The notes: generated by a model from the sequence alone, not told the origin. A DNA stretch of 64,000 nucleotides from Phanerochaete sordida (GCA_019973155.2 BPQB01000010.1:434001-498000), one strand, 5' to 3'. Positions 1-11,913 are shown, counted from the first letter of the stretch. Made by a program: numbers and translations.

Positions 1-1
1 C

Positions 2-1506
2 TTTGAGGGCGGATGCGCCGTAGAGCGTACGGTTGCGGTCATCGACAAGACTGGCCTCGACTTGGTAGGTTTGATTTACCATTCATATTCTAACGGTCAA
101 TTCACCCCTTCCAGTTCAAAGCGGAAAGCTCTCCCAGCGGCCGTTCTTTAGCTGTCGTATTTCTCCCTTCTTTCTCCGAGCTCTCATTGCCGGACCATAC
201 GCTCTACCTCCCAGTCATGATGGCCTCGGTAGGCGAATATCTCGGAGCGACCGATTATCTCCTCGAAGCCGAGCAGCAGTGGATCTCTCAGGACATCCCC
301 TCTTCCAAGCTTACGACATTCAGTCGCCCTTCTTTCCCTATCGTCGAACAAGACGTCGCTGAGGACGCGACATGTGGTCAGGTTGAGCATGCGCTACGTC
401 GCCTCTCCGCGCAGCCTATCAGGAAGGCGTTGCCGAAGGTGTCGGCGCATGCTATCACTATGTACGTGTCCGCAGTTCCGCAGTGTGACGACTGAACCTG
501 ATTTGTCTCCAGCATGACTATACTATCGATGGTCCTGGCATACATCGTCAACGGAACTATGTCGGCACCTGACGCACGCCGTTTCTCTACTTCTGCGGTG
601 ACCAGCCCACTACTGAATTTGCTGCGCCCCGACTCTACCACGATCAACAAATCCTTGTCCACCCCTATACTCGCCATCACGTCTTCTACTTCGGCGATCT
701 CCCTGTCATCTCTGAAGGACTTCGAGATGGCCATATTCAAGCCAAGCAGCAGCTCTCCGGACGTCGTCGTTGAGTCCACGTCTCAGGCTGTACAGCCCAC
801 CGCATCCTCCTCTTCTGCAGCTACCGTGCCGGCTCCCACCGTCGTTGACGGTCCCGCGGAGTGCGAGTGCGGCTGCGGTCTCGTCACTTGGCCGGCGAAG
901 ACGGAGACCACCGAGCTCATCATTCGCCCGACCGGCTCCGGCCTCAGCATCCTCACAAACACCATCAGCTCCGTCTCCGTCATCCCCTCCCACATCCCCA
1001 TGTCAGGCAAAGGCAAAGGCAAGGCTGTCCCCGAGGACCACACTCTGTACGCCGTCAGCACGCGCATGGCCAACGCGCTCTCCGAGTACTTCGGCTTCTC
1101 TCCCCTTGCGCAGGCCATCGCAACCGACGTCCAGGAGCTCATCGTCGCGGTCGACCAGCTTGCACAGGCGATCAGCCGCAGCGCCGCGCTCGCGCTCGAG
1201 CAGTCCCGGGCCGCCGTCGCGGTCCTCGCGGGCGAGCTCAGGCAGCGGAACGAGCGCGCGAAAGAGCGCGCACGCGAGATCCGCGGCGTCGGCGAGGCGT
1301 GGGTCGCGAACATGAAGGAGCACCTCCGCGCGCGCGCGCAGACGGCGCGCGAGAACGCGCAGCGCATCAAGCACCGCATGAGCGACGGCCGCAAGGCGCG
1401 CTCCACGCGCAGGGCGGAGCGGCGCCGCCTGCGCCAGGTCATGCGCGCGGAGAAGCTCGAGCGCAGGGCGGAGAGGATGGCCGAGAAGGTCATGGCGGCG
1501 GCCTGA
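2..1506 (+). CDS. Conserved hypothetical protein, 5' end outside window
   Basis: Three exons can be joined in one frame: 2-64, 115-461 and 513-1506, with introns of 50 and 51 nt (donors GTAGGT and GTACGT). The gene starts before the window, so the N-terminus is missing. The visible product has a Ser/Thr-rich middle (about residues 150-260), a short Cys cluster (CECGCG) and an Arg/Ala/Glu-rich C-terminal stretch of over 100 residues that should form a long, very basic helix or coiled coil. I do not recognise the family. No signal peptide or clear membrane span is visible in the part present. It is transcribed towards the convergent glucanase gene, whose stop lies 236 bp away. The reading frame and junctions are well supported; the function is unknown. 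Confidence 0.7.
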
Positions 1507-1741
1507 GCGGCGCGCCTGGCCCCCTTACACATTATCAGGTAGGTCGTGATCCTTCAAGACTATTTAATCCGCCCCGGGAACCATGTCCGCCGAACCATAT
1601 GTAATACAACCCCCTCCCCTCGCCCGCGGGCCCCCCACGCTGTACAGATATCACACCCACCACCCACCCACCCGTGTAGTTATATATGTATATAAGCAAA
1701 TTCTATGCAGGAAGCGTCGTTATGTCCATAATGTGCGCGTG

Positions 1742-3533
1742 CTAGGAGCAAATGTCCGGGTACATCCTGTCCGTCGGGTCCTGGGGGATCCAGCCCCCCT
1801 GCAGGCCGCGCTGGTAGCTCCAGTCGTCGGCGCTCTCGACCTTCCACGTCCAGTACACCCATCCCTGGATCGCCTCGCCGATCGCGACCTGCGCCTCGTA
1901 GTACCTGCGCACGCATCCGAGTCAACACCACGCCCGTCCGCGGCACACGCGCACTCACTGGCGCAGGAACGTCTTGTACGCGGCGCTGAACGTGCCCATG
2001 TCGCCCGTCATGCCCGCGCAGCTCCCGAAGCTCGGCTGGCCCGCCTGCCAGGTGCCGTCCCAGCGCGCGCCGACGCCGCGCCCGTTGAGCCACGGCGCGC
2101 AGTCCGTCGGCGCCGTCGTCCACTCGCCGATGATCGTGTGGATGTTCGCGTCCGCGTAGGACTGCAGCTGCGTGAGCGTCTGGCAGGAGTACTGTGCGGT
2201 GTGAGTGCGTGGCCGGGCGGAGGGGGGGGGACGTACGTTGAGGTGCTCCGCGAAGGACAGCTCGAGCTGGTCGTAGTTGAAGATTTGGTATTCGTGCTGG
2301 AAGATTGGATGAGCGTCGGCGCGGGCCCCGTGGTGCACGTGTAACTCACGAAGTCCATGAACACGCCTTCCGCGGATGGATAAGTGAGGAAGTTCTCCCA
2401 ATTCTGCAGAAGGTGAGCACACGTGGAGAGGAGACGAGTGTGTACGCACGTCCACACCGAGGAAGGCGTCCATGATCATGACCTGGATGCCGCCGCCCGC
2501 CGCATTGCGGACGACCTGGTAGCCCTGCTTCCAATAGTTCCCAATCGCGTCGCCAATCGACGATTCATAGCCGACAGGCTCGTTGAGCAGCTCGAGCACG
2601 TCGACCATGCCGCCGACCTTCTCCGCGAGGAAGCGTATGACGTCGAGCGTGCGCGGGACGTTGTCGGGGTCGCTGCCCCACGCGGGGCTGCCCGTGCGCT
2701 GGCCCGAGTTGTCGTACCCGTTCTGCGAGCCCGGCGCGCCGTGCAGGTCGAGGATGACGTGCAGGCCCGCCGCGCGCGCCCAGCCGAGCGCCTGCAGCAG
2801 GTACGGCCACGCGCCCGCGACGTACGGCGCGACGTCCGTCGTGTAGTTCGTGTCTGCGGACGTCAGCGGCACGGACCAGTACCCGACCTGCATGCTGCTG
2901 CCGTCAGCGGGCGGCGGTGTGCGCGTGCGCGGGGCGGGGCGTACCGGACGTGGTTCAGCCCGGCGGCTTTGATCGCGGTGAAGTCGTCTTCGGTGAGCCA
3001 GGACGCCCAGTGGTCCTGGAGCAGGGCCAGTGCGGTGTCGTGGTCGATGTTCTGGCCCAGGGTGTACTCATCGACGATGTCCGAGTTGTTGAAGCTCTCG
3101 AAGAGGCTCGGTGTTATCCACGGCTAGTTGAAGACATGCAGCGCTGCACCTCTGAATAGAACTAGCAATCCCCACCTCCAGCACAAACCATCCGCCTCTG
3201 CAGCCAATCAAGTGAGCGGATAATTATAGCTGTGGACGCTCCTCAGAGCGAGGGCACCACGCACAGGTTCACCCCTCGTATGGGCTGCTGTCCGTAGGGA
3301 AAGGGCGCAAGAGTGGGGGTGGCACTCGCGCTAGCTGTATTCGTGCTCGTCGCTGATGGTGAGCTGCCGGCTACCTGCACGACAGACGTGGCTGCCGTCG
3401 ACGCGGAGCCTGCAGATGAAGTGGATGAACTTGCACGCGCTATGTCGTTTGCGGGAGCGACGAGCTTGCACTGCTGTGCAGCCGAGACCTGCTGTAGCAG
3501 AAGGAGGCAAAAAGAGAGGAGGATCAGCAACAT
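1742..3533 (-). CDS. EXG1: Exo-beta-1,3-glucanase, GH5 family (EXG1 type)
   Basis: Secreted glucan 1,3-beta-glucosidase that trims cell-wall or extracellular beta-1,3-glucan. Eight exons on the minus strand: 3265-3533, 3176-3197, 2945-3123, 2450-2897, 2350-2403, 2237-2296, 1959-2191 and 1742-1904, giving 475 aa. The start is chosen because it opens directly onto a strong signal peptide (MLLILLSFCLLLLQQVSA). A Ser/Thr-rich linker (about 30-80) precedes the catalytic barrel, which carries GVNLGGW, the LDLHGAPGSQNGYDNSG signature (about 207-222), LLNEP with the acid/base Glu263, and IIGEW with the nucleophile Glu367. Exon 2 is only 22 nt and encodes GGWFVLE; without it the conserved motif is lost. 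Length fits the yeast Exg1 family. In-frame Met codons exist upstream, but none is needed. The gene diverges from the Gln-rich gene at 3999. Confidence 0.9.
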
Positions 3534-3998
3534 TGTGGTAGCATGGTAAGACGTGGTCAACATGCAAATTGCCAGAGAAGCCCGCGACATGGTTTGCATG
3601 TGCCGCACGCGCCCTGACGGCGGCCCGCGGGCACGAGGCCGCTGCAAGTCCGCTGTCGCTGCCGGGGAATTCCCATCAAGGGAGAGGCGGTCCCGGATGG
3701 GAACGTGGCAGCGCCATGAGCTCACCTCGCCGCCAACAGATCGTGCTCGAGCGTGGAAGACGGCGTGGAAAATAATAGGGTTCGGCGTCGGCGTCGTCGT
3801 GGACGAGATCTGAGACCCGGAAGCGGAGGGGCGATCCCAGGAACCGGCGCGTCGCCCGTCGCCGCTCGCGTGGCTCCCGGACTGCTGCGCCTCGATGACC
3901 TCAGCTGCGCTCCTGCCCCGGGCCCTCCCTCCTGCACCGCTTGCCACGACTTTTCACGACCCAGACGTTTCCGACCCCTTCTTCCCGCTTCAGAACCC
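3534..3998. promoter_or_regulatory. Divergent intergenic promoter region
   Basis: 465 bp between the start codons of the glucanase (minus) and the Gln-rich protein (plus), so both promoters and 5' UTRs must share it. It is GC-rich and open in several frames, but the frames show no family similarity. I see no clear TATA box. Confidence 0.5.
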
Positions 3999-5239
3999 AT
4001 GTACTCTCCGCGACGGACCTCTTATAATTCTCCCCCTCCAGAGCTCTCGAACAACCCCTTCATCGACCACCCCGCGAATGCCCTCAACCGCTTCCCAGAT
4101 ATTAATGGCACAGATCAACCCTCCGGCGGGAGCCAGTTCACGTCCTGGCTCGGCGGCGGCTCCTCAGTAAACAGCCAGCCCACCGGCTACGCTGGTGCCC
4201 AGCCAAGTGGGTTTACAGGGGGCTATGCTCAGCAGCAGCAGCCGCAGCAGACGGGCTACCCCACCAGCCCAGTCGGTGGCTACCCTCAGCAGGGCGGGTT
4301 CGGCGGCGGCTACGCTGCCTCGCCAGTGCAAGCGCAGCCCACCGGCAGGCCCTTCCAACCCGCGAGCTCCTTTGGCCAACAGCTCGCCTCGCAGATTAAC
4401 GGGGGGTATGGGGCCCAGCCTCAGCAGCAGCCACAACAGCAGCAACAGCAGTACGCGGGGTACCAAGCGACACCGCAGTACGGCGCTGCGTATGGGTACC
4501 CCCAGCAGCAGCAGCAACAGCCGCAACAGACCCAGTACCTTGCGGAGTTCGACCCGTACGCATCGCAGCAACAACAGCAGCAGACACCGGCTGCCCAAGG
4601 CCAGCCGCCAAGTTCATTCCAGGGCAACTACAAGACTCCCCATCCCCGCGACTATGTCCGGAGTAATAAGCAGGAGCTGGAGTCGTGGGACTCGTACGCG
4701 TGGAAGCAGGTGTGTGGCGTACAGCTCCAGCTCCTAAACAGTACGCTGACACGACGATAGGTCATGAACTGCTTCGACGGGCTCAAGGACGCTTGGGCGA
4801 CCCGCAAGCGAGAGATCGAGGCACGGATGAACGCTTTGAGCGGGCAGGGGTTGTTCGGAGGTGGCGGATATAGTGGCGGCTATGGGTACAACCAGTACGG
4901 GCAATACCAACAGCAGCAACAACAGCAGTACGGCCAGGCACAAGAGTACCAGCGCCTCGAGCAGGTGAGTTCGTCGGCAACGTCGAGGGACTAGATCCTC
5001 ACCGCTTCGCAGCTCGCCAAGGAAGCGGACTCGAACGTCGGTGCGTAGGACTTGTTTTGACCCGGCGGGCCTGGACTGACGACGGTCTGTTAGATACGGT
5101 CGTCGCGGCTTCATTCCAGATGCAGGAGGCCCATGGTGGCTACCGTCAGTCTGGAGATTTGGCGTCAAAGAAGCGTGTCAGGGAGGCCATCAACGCTGCA
5201 CTGGGTAATCTGCCTGATTGGCCCCCGCAGAACTACTGA
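3999..5239 (+). CDS. Gln/Gly/Tyr-rich fungal protein of unknown function
   Basis: Four exons, 3999-4709, 4761-4964, 5013-5040 and 5094-5239, make a 362-aa protein; exon 3 is 28 nt. Residues about 50-210 are low complexity, built from Gln runs and Tyr-Gly-Gly/Gln-Pro-Thr-Gly units, as in prion-like or scaffold regions. The C-terminal 120 residues are different: a compact charged segment starting NKQELESWDSYAWKQ, followed by helices with the pattern CFDGLKDAWATRKREIE, a second short Gln tract, and a conserved-looking end (SFQMQEAHGGYRQSGDLASK). The C-terminal block is probably the functional domain. No signal peptide or membrane span is seen. I do not recognise a named family. The start is the first Met of the frame after the GC-rich leader. 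Confidence 0.8.
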
Positions 5240-5775
5240 GCAGATGGAATCTTGACGAGCACGATGGATTGTTGGGATGCACCGGAAGGCTGTTTCTGTT
5301 ATTCTCTCCTTTGCTCGTGGGGATATAGACGGTGTGCGGATGTATGTGTGTAACATAGTGCTGTAGGTTACGAGTAGGCTCCAGAGATTGGTCCCAGGAT
5401 GGCTCGCAAACAAAGTCGGTGTGTGCGTTGTTGCCATGGTTTCCAGCTCAAATCAATGCTCGGGGCTGCCATTTTTGGAATATTTTCTGCTCGTTTTGTG
5501 GGCAGAGGACTTATCGGTGTCAATTGCGCCGAAACCTGCTCTGGGCAACCGCTCGACTCGCTCTCACTTACCTTCACCCTCCCATCCGGGCACCTTGCTT
5601 CGACCCTCCTCTGTCGCATAGACTGCTGCACGAACTGTTTACGCTCTTTTACGTCTGGTGTTGAGACTGGCTTTCTCGCAGTGTCGTTTCCGCTCGATAT
5701 CCTCGGCCTTGTTTAACATCCAACCCACTCGACTCTCACCTGTTGTATCACAAGATCCCCTGGAACGAACTCGCG
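5240..5775. other. Intergenic region before the RasGAP gene
   Basis: 536 bp holding the 3' UTR of the Gln-rich gene and the promoter/5' leader of the RasGAP gene. Short pyrimidine-rich tracts lie upstream of 5776. No further gene is supported. Confidence 0.5.
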
Positions 5776-8529
5776 ATGTCCTACGTCGACCACCCCGTCT
5801 CCCCGCAGTCCCCTGCAAACATGTCTTCCCCTCGACGTCTCACGAATAGGAATACGAACCGGTACAGCGTCACCGCCCTGTTCTCCATGGCGGCGGAACA
5901 AGATGTTGAAGTGGAAGATGAGTTGGGCCGAGGTGAATGCCGACGCCCCTCCCTCCGTAGCGTCGCATGTTGACTGCCGTCCCAAGCGCAAAAGCGTCTC
6001 CGAGAGCTCAAGTCACGCATCTCTGCGCAGTCCAAGCGCAACTTCGTGCTTGAGCGCGACGTCCGCTTCCTGGATTCCCGCATAGGGCTCCTTATCCAGA
6101 ACCGCATGGCGCTTGACGAAGTACGTCCCTTCCCATCCTCTATGAAACCTTGCAATAATGACGGCTCTGCAGCAACACGAGGTCGAAAAACATCTTGAGG
6201 AGGTCGACCCAACAGAAGGCCACTTCCCCGATGACCGAAAAATGCAGCAGTACTCCAACCTCTTCTTCCTCCTGCAGTCCGAACCGCGACACATTGCCTC
6301 CCTCTGCCGTCTCGTCAGTCTCTCCGAAATCGACACCCTGCTGCAAACGGTCATGTTCACGCTCTATGGAAACCAATACGAAAGCCGAGAGGAGCACCTT
6401 CTCCTCACCATGTTCCAGTCCGTGCTGTCCTCCCAGTTCGAGACCGCGACAGAGTTCGGGTCCCTTCTCCGCGCCAACACCCCCGTCTCCCGCATGATGA
6501 CGACATACACCCGCCGCGGGCCCGGTCAGAGCTACCTGAAGAGCGTGCTCGCGGAGCGCATCAACAGCCTCATCGAGCACAAGGACCTCAACCTCGAGAT
6601 CAACCCCGTCAAGGTCTACGAGCAGATGGTCATCCAGATCGAGGAGGAGACGGGGACGCTCCCGCCGAACCTGCCGCGCGGCGTGCCGCCGGAGGTGGCG
6701 TGCGAGAACAGCGACGTGCAGGCGATCATCGCGCCGCGGCTCACGATGCTCATGGAGATCGCAAACAGCTTCCTGCTCACCATCATCGAGAGCATGGAGA
6801 GCGTGCCGTACGGTATCCGCTGGATATGCAAGCAGATCCGCAGCCTCACAAGAGTGCGTCGCCTGCTTGCCGCTCGTGTGCCCCGCCTGCGCCCGTGCTG
6901 ACGTCCCGCAGCGAAAATACCCTGACGCGACAGACTACGCTATATGCTCTCTAATCGGTGGATTCTTCTTCCTGCGGTTCATTAATCCCGCCATCGTCAC
7001 GCCGCAAGCGTACATGCTCGTCGACGGTGTACCGGCGAAGTTCCCCAGGCGGACATTGACTCTGGTGAGGACGCAGTTCGTTGTCACCCCGGATTTTTGA
7101 CTTACCTTGGAGTAGATCGCAAAGATGTTGCAGAACTTGGCGAACAAACCGTCATATGCCAAGGAAGCGTACATGATCACACTCAATCCTTTCGTCGAGA
7201 CCAACAAGGCGCGCATCAACCAGTTCTTGAACAATCTGTGTGAGGTGCCCGACTTTTACGACACTCTTGAGGTACATTGCCGCTTGCTATTACGGAATGC
7301 GTGTTAATAACATATTCGTTAGATGGACCAATATATGGCTCTGTCGAAGAAGGATCTGGTGATCCACATCACGCTGAACGAGTTGTACAACACTCATTCA
7401 CTCATTCTGCAACACATCGAAGTCTTGGTGCGTGCTCTTCTCACCGTAGCGCATCAAAGCTCCTTATCAATTGCCACAAGGCTCCGAACGACAAGCAACA
7501 CCTACGGATCCTCACGGATGAGCTGGGTACAGCACCCGCCCAGGTTCCGCGCAAGGAAAACCGGACGCTCGAGCTTCACCTGTACAGCCGATGGGAGACA
7601 CCAGTCCAGGACATGCAGAGTGCGCTCATGGACTCTGTGTCGTCCAGCGAGATGCTCTACATGGAGACGAAGTCAATCTTCGTCCAGCTCATCCGTAGTC
7701 TCCCACATGTGGCGGATAAGCGGCCGTATAACCTGTTCGCCATAGCGGAGCGCGCTGCGACGACGAAGGACGCGACGCTCGTGCGCAAGGGCATCAAGGT
7801 CAAGGAGATGCTCCGCGAGCTCGAGGAGCAGAAGATCGTCGACCGCTCCGACGGGTACCGGCTCATGCAGGAGGAGGTCGCGCAGGAGCTCATCCACCTG
7901 GGCAACCTCCGGGAGAAGGTGCTCGCGGAGACGAAGTCGCTCGACGCGGTCTACAAGACCATCTGCGACCACAACAACTACCTCCGCGGCCAGCTCGAGC
8001 AGTACAAGGCGTACCTCCAGAACGTCCGGCTCACCGCGTCGAAGGACAAGGGCGCGACCACCGGCGTCGGCGTCGTGACCGTCGGCGGAAAGGAGAAGAA
8101 GCCTTCGAAGCCGCAGGTGCTCGGTCCGTACCGCTTCACGCACGCGCAGCTCGAGAAGGAGGGCATTATCGTGGAGAGCAACGTGCCTGATAATCGGTAT
8201 GTCGCTCGTGAGTGTACACGAGCTGCGTTCGCTGACACGTCCAACAGGCGACCGAATATCTATTTCAACATCACCTCGCCCACACCAGGCACGTTCATCA
8301 TTGCCCTGCATTACAAGGGCCGAGAGAAGGCCATCCTCGAAATGGATCTCAATATTGACGATCTCCTGGAGAAGGTAAATCCTTCCTCACGTCTGCGCAG
8401 GGATTTGCTCGCTTACCTCTCTATGATCTTCAGCAAAAGGACAATAAGCATCTTCTGGATCTGGAATATGTGCAGCTCAACGTGCCTAAGGTACTGGGAC
8501 TGCTGAACAAGGTTTTCACTAAGCGATGA
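5776..8529 (+). CDS. gap1: Ras GTPase-activating protein, IQGAP-related (Gap1 type)
   Basis: Stimulates GTP hydrolysis on Ras and so ends Ras signalling. In fission yeast the homologue Gap1/Sar1 acts on Ras1 in mating and polarity. Nine exons: 5776-5932, 5987-6120, 6173-6853, 6912-7064, 7116-7271, 7323-7427, 7481-8196, 8248-8374 and 8434-8529, giving 774 aa, close to the 766 aa of the S. pombe protein. A basic coiled-coil N-terminus (about 50-97) is followed by the RasGAP domain (about 120-460) with LLRANT, where Arg197 is in the arginine-finger position, and [10 protein letters not shown] (about 342-351). The C-terminal half contains helices and the RasGAP C-terminal region (about 560-770). 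Unlike true IQGAPs there is no calponin-homology domain or IQ motifs. The key catalytic Arg is kept, so an active GAP is expected. Confidence 0.93.
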
Positions 8530-8843
8530 CTTGACCCACTACCTTACACTGTCTGCGCGCTGGTTTTTCTTCGTTCTCTCGCCTGGTCAGTCCCGTTCAC
8601 GGTCTCGTTCGATCTCTCCTCGTTCCACGTTTATCTCTTTCACGTCCAAGAGCTATTTATCCCCTTCCACTTTCGCGGTCACTGAGTTATCAGGATGTAT
8701 TATCTTATGTCTGTCCCGGAGTATATTGTTGTTATTCCTCTCCAGCTATATACCTTAGCAAATACCGAAATTATACCAGCGTGATAATTTTCTCGTCTAC
8801 AACGCCGTGTGGGACGGAGAGCCTGGCCGCGCGAACTGCCTCT

Positions 8844-8865
8844 GCCGAGCGCAGCACCGCTCGGC
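8844..8865. repeat. Perfect 8-bp GC-rich hairpin
   Basis: The arms gccgagcg (8844-8851) and cgctcggc (8858-8865) are exact reverse complements around a 6-nt loop. It lies 10 bp before the CCCTAA array and about 150 bp before the aspartic protease start. It could be a protein-binding palindrome or a structured 5' UTR element. Confidence 0.6.
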
Positions 8866-8875
8866 GAGGATGTGA

Positions 8876-8892
8876 CTAACCCTAACCCTAAC
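8876..8892. promoter_or_regulatory. Interstitial telomere-type repeat (telobox-like)
   Basis: The sequence ctaaccctaaccctaac contains more than two tandem CCCTAA units, the complement of the TTAGGG telomere repeat. In other fungi Tbf1-like factors bind internal TTAGGG sites in promoters. Here it is 120 bp upstream of the aspartic protease start. A remnant of healed telomeric sequence is an alternative. Confidence 0.6.
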
Positions 8893-9011
8893 ATCGGCGT
8901 AGTGAAGCCTTCTGAAACAAGCCTTCCTTCCCACCTCCTCCCTTTTCGTCCTCCCCGTCCTTCATTCTTCTTTCATGTCAGGAGCGTAGCAGCCCTGCTT
9001 TGCTCTTCACG

Positions 9012-11285
9012 ATGCTAGTCTTCGTTTCCTTTCTTGCTGTCCTTGCTTTCCTCAACGTCTGCTGCGCCCGCGGCGAACTCGTACCCGTCCGCCCGCCGTC
9101 CCGACATGCTCGCCGCTCGGGAGTAGAGAGCATCGAGGCCGGGGTCGTCAACTGGGGGAACACGACGACGCCGCTCAACTCTGCCATCATCTCGGTGTGG
9201 CCCTCGCTCGACGGCCAGTGCGTGCCCGCCTGCTCTGTGCGCGGTGCGCGCGAGCTCACCTTGTGTCCATCCGCTTAGGTCGTACTATTCCGTCATCGAA
9301 GTCGGGAACATCAGTTTTCGCGTGTCCCTCGACACCGGTTCTGCCGACGCGTGGCTCGTCTCCTCGGCGTGCACCACCAGCACCTGCAACGATGTGCCAA
9401 AATACCAGCTCGCGTACCACAGCCCGACGTTCCAGGCCGTCAACAACAACCTCACGGCGTTCAACGTGAGCTTCGCGGACGGGACATGTATGTCGCGTGT
9501 TTCTTCCTATCTCATCTCTCCTCACGCGATCGTCGCGCAGTCGCGAACGGCTTCGATGCTTTCGAGACGTTCTCGGTCGCGAATCTGACTGTGGATGGGC
9601 AAGCCTTCGGTGAGCACTTCACCAAACTCTGACGCTTCGGATGTTCATCTCGCTCTCTAGGCGTCGTCACGAACAGCAATATCACGCTCACCGACGAGAT
9701 CAGCGGAATTCTCGGACTAGGCTTCCCTCGGTTGTCGACCATAAACCAGTTCATACCAGCAGGTCAGCCAGAACGCGACCCATATCATTCCATTATTGAA
9801 CTTTGTTCCAGGCAGCCCCTTCTTCGCCACCATGGCTCAGCGGGGGCAGCTGGAATACCCCCTCTTCGGCCTCAACCTGGGACAGAATTCCACTGGCAGC
9901 TTGACATTTGGTATGTGTATCACTGATCAGGATCATTGCTATGCTCATCACCTTGCGACGCCCAGGGGCTGTTGATGGCTCTGTTGTTGAGAACATCACT
10001 TCCATCGTCTGGAATGAGGTCATGCCCTTTGCACCGTTTGGAACGGAGAGCAACACGACCAGCTACCTGCAGTGGACCATCCCGCTGGGTGGCATTTCGG
10101 TGGGTAGAGCGCACATAGGCAGGCAGTGAGCCCGAACTGAGACACATTACAGGTGAACGGGACTGCGGTCAACCCAGAGCCGACGTACTCCAATTTGACG
10201 TCGACATCGATAGCTCTCCTTGACGTGTGAGTATGTTGTCGGCACCCGTCGCTATCATCTGACTTCGGGTTTTCAGCGGTACACCAGGAATCTACGGACC
10301 CTTCCAAGATGTGAGCCTCGCCAGAGTCAGGCCTGTTACGTTGTTTGACCTTTATTCAGGTGTCTCGGATCTATGCCGCCATACCAGGCAGCCGCTTGGT
10401 CGATGCCGGTAAGCTGTGCTGGCATCCATCCTCAAATCTTTGTCTCTGACAGTCCGCCAGCTGGGCAATGGGTTATACCATGCGACGCGAATCATACCAT
10501 CGCCTTCAAATTTGGGTGCGTAAAGAAGACATCTGCGTACGGCTGTCACTAAGTGGATGATATAGCGGGCAGACCTTTGTCATGCAGCCTACTGACTACC
10601 TCATCGGCCCTACCTCAGGCACTCCTGACCTTTGTCTTAGCTGGCCAAGGGCTTCTGCGCCGAGTTCTGACGGCATTGACTGGCAGCTAGGGACGCCGTT
10701 TCTGCGGACTGTGTACAGCGTCTTCAGGTGCGTCTTCATTGTTGTGTACGTGTGACTGGGTCTTGAACTCTCCCTAGCTTCGGCATTGATACAAAAGAGC
10801 CGCCTCAAATTGGCTTGTACCCTCTTCGGAATGCTTCAGCACCCGTCGAATCACCGCAAGCCGTGGCCTCCTTCTTTTCTGCGCAGTCGGCAACGGTCGG
10901 CACGAACCTGCCCAACTTCCTGATACCGACTCCGTCGCCAGCGGTCCCGTCGTACACCTTCAACACCTCGTTCTCGACGAAACCTGGTCAGATAGTTTCC
11001 TCCGGCCTCGCCACGAGCACATACTCGGCTGCCATCGGCACGCACCACGTCAACGCCACGGCGATCCCGACGCTGTCGCCCTCGCCCACCCTCTTCACGC
11101 TCATCCTCACGTCTGACGGGCAGCTCGTCACCTCGGTCTCCACCGCTGCCTCGCCCTCCATCACCCTTGGCACGCCCCCCGGGTGGACTAACGCCTCGCC
11201 CGCCACGCTGCGCATGTCTCTGGGCACGATCGCCGTGTCGGTACTCGTGCCCTCACTCCTGTTTTTCGCGCGGCTGGTCCTATAG
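9012..11285 (+). CDS. Secreted pepsin-like aspartic protease, GPI-anchored (A1 family)
   Basis: Endopeptidase of the extracellular or cell-surface space. Twelve exons: 9012-9217, 9279-9487, 9541-9609, 9661-9762, 9812-9910, 9966-10099, 10153-10226, 10277-10310, 10360-10408, 10461-10515, 10566-10727 and 10778-11285, giving 566 aa. The N-terminus is a signal peptide (MLVFVSFLAVLAFLNVCCA). The first active-site motif is LDTGSADAWL with Asp87; the flap strand is present; the second motif reads ALLDVGTPG with Asp297. Many Asn-X-Ser/Thr sites occur. After residue about 410 there is a Ser/Thr/Pro-rich stalk and then a C-terminal hydrophobic tail (SVLVPSLLFFARLVL) ending at the stop, which fits a GPI-attachment signal, as in yapsins. 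The residue after the second catalytic Asp is Val rather than the usual Thr. The telobox and hairpin lie just upstream. Confidence 0.9.
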
Positions 11286-11913
11286 CAAGAACATTCGTAT
11301 TTATAACCGCTCTGTATACGCCACCTGTCGTCTACCTTCCTTTGTTGTCCCGTTCCTTCTCTGTTGTTGTCGCTTTGTAGATATCCCCCGCTCACGGACT
11401 TACCACCACGCCGCCCGCCTGTTTTAGTACACTAGTGTAGTTTCCAGTAGGCCGCTCCAAGGACTTTGAATTTTCTTGATTCCCACTCCCGCACTATATC
11501 TGTCACAACATGAAAGCTGTTCTGGATTTCCAGCCATATTTCCCGCTGAATGCTGCCGGGAGTTTGCTCTGTTTTCGCCTCTGTCTGTCATGTGTACGCA
11601 TCGAACTATAGATACCCTGCCAATAGGATGTGGTGCTGTCACAGCACTTCGCCAAACTCTACGCTCTCCTGGTTTGCTGGCAGAAACGTTCGTGGCCGCG
11701 CTCAGCCACGTTGCGATGGTGCTTACGGATTGCGGACGTAGAAGGGTACTTGGAGGACGGCGCGATCAGCTTGCCATACAGCAGCAAGCTTAAAGAGCGG
11801 AACCGACAATCGCGTGAACGTCCCACGCCGGCGTGAGGCCTACGCTGAGGTCCAGTGAATACAATATATGCAATTAGTAGTGTCAGGTCTCCAGTCGTCT
11901 AGGATACAATAGT
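11286..11913. other. Convergent intergenic region
   Basis: 628 bp between the ends of the protease (plus) and SCJ1 (minus) genes, so it carries two 3' UTRs. Short open frames exist on both strands, but none has family features. I see nothing else in it. Confidence 0.5.

Larger units (their letters stand above)
8530..9011. other. Intergenic region with hairpin and telomere-like repeat
   Basis: 482 bp between the RasGAP stop and the protease start. It contains pyrimidine-rich sequence, an 8-bp GC hairpin and a short CCCTAA array, both annotated separately, so these lie in the likely promoter of the protease gene. Confidence 0.5.

Noticed and set aside
3241..3270. Apparent early stop in the glucanase after GVNLCVVPSL
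   Set aside because: The stop is inside an intron; a donor at 3264 and a 22-nt exon restore GVNLGGWFVLEPW.
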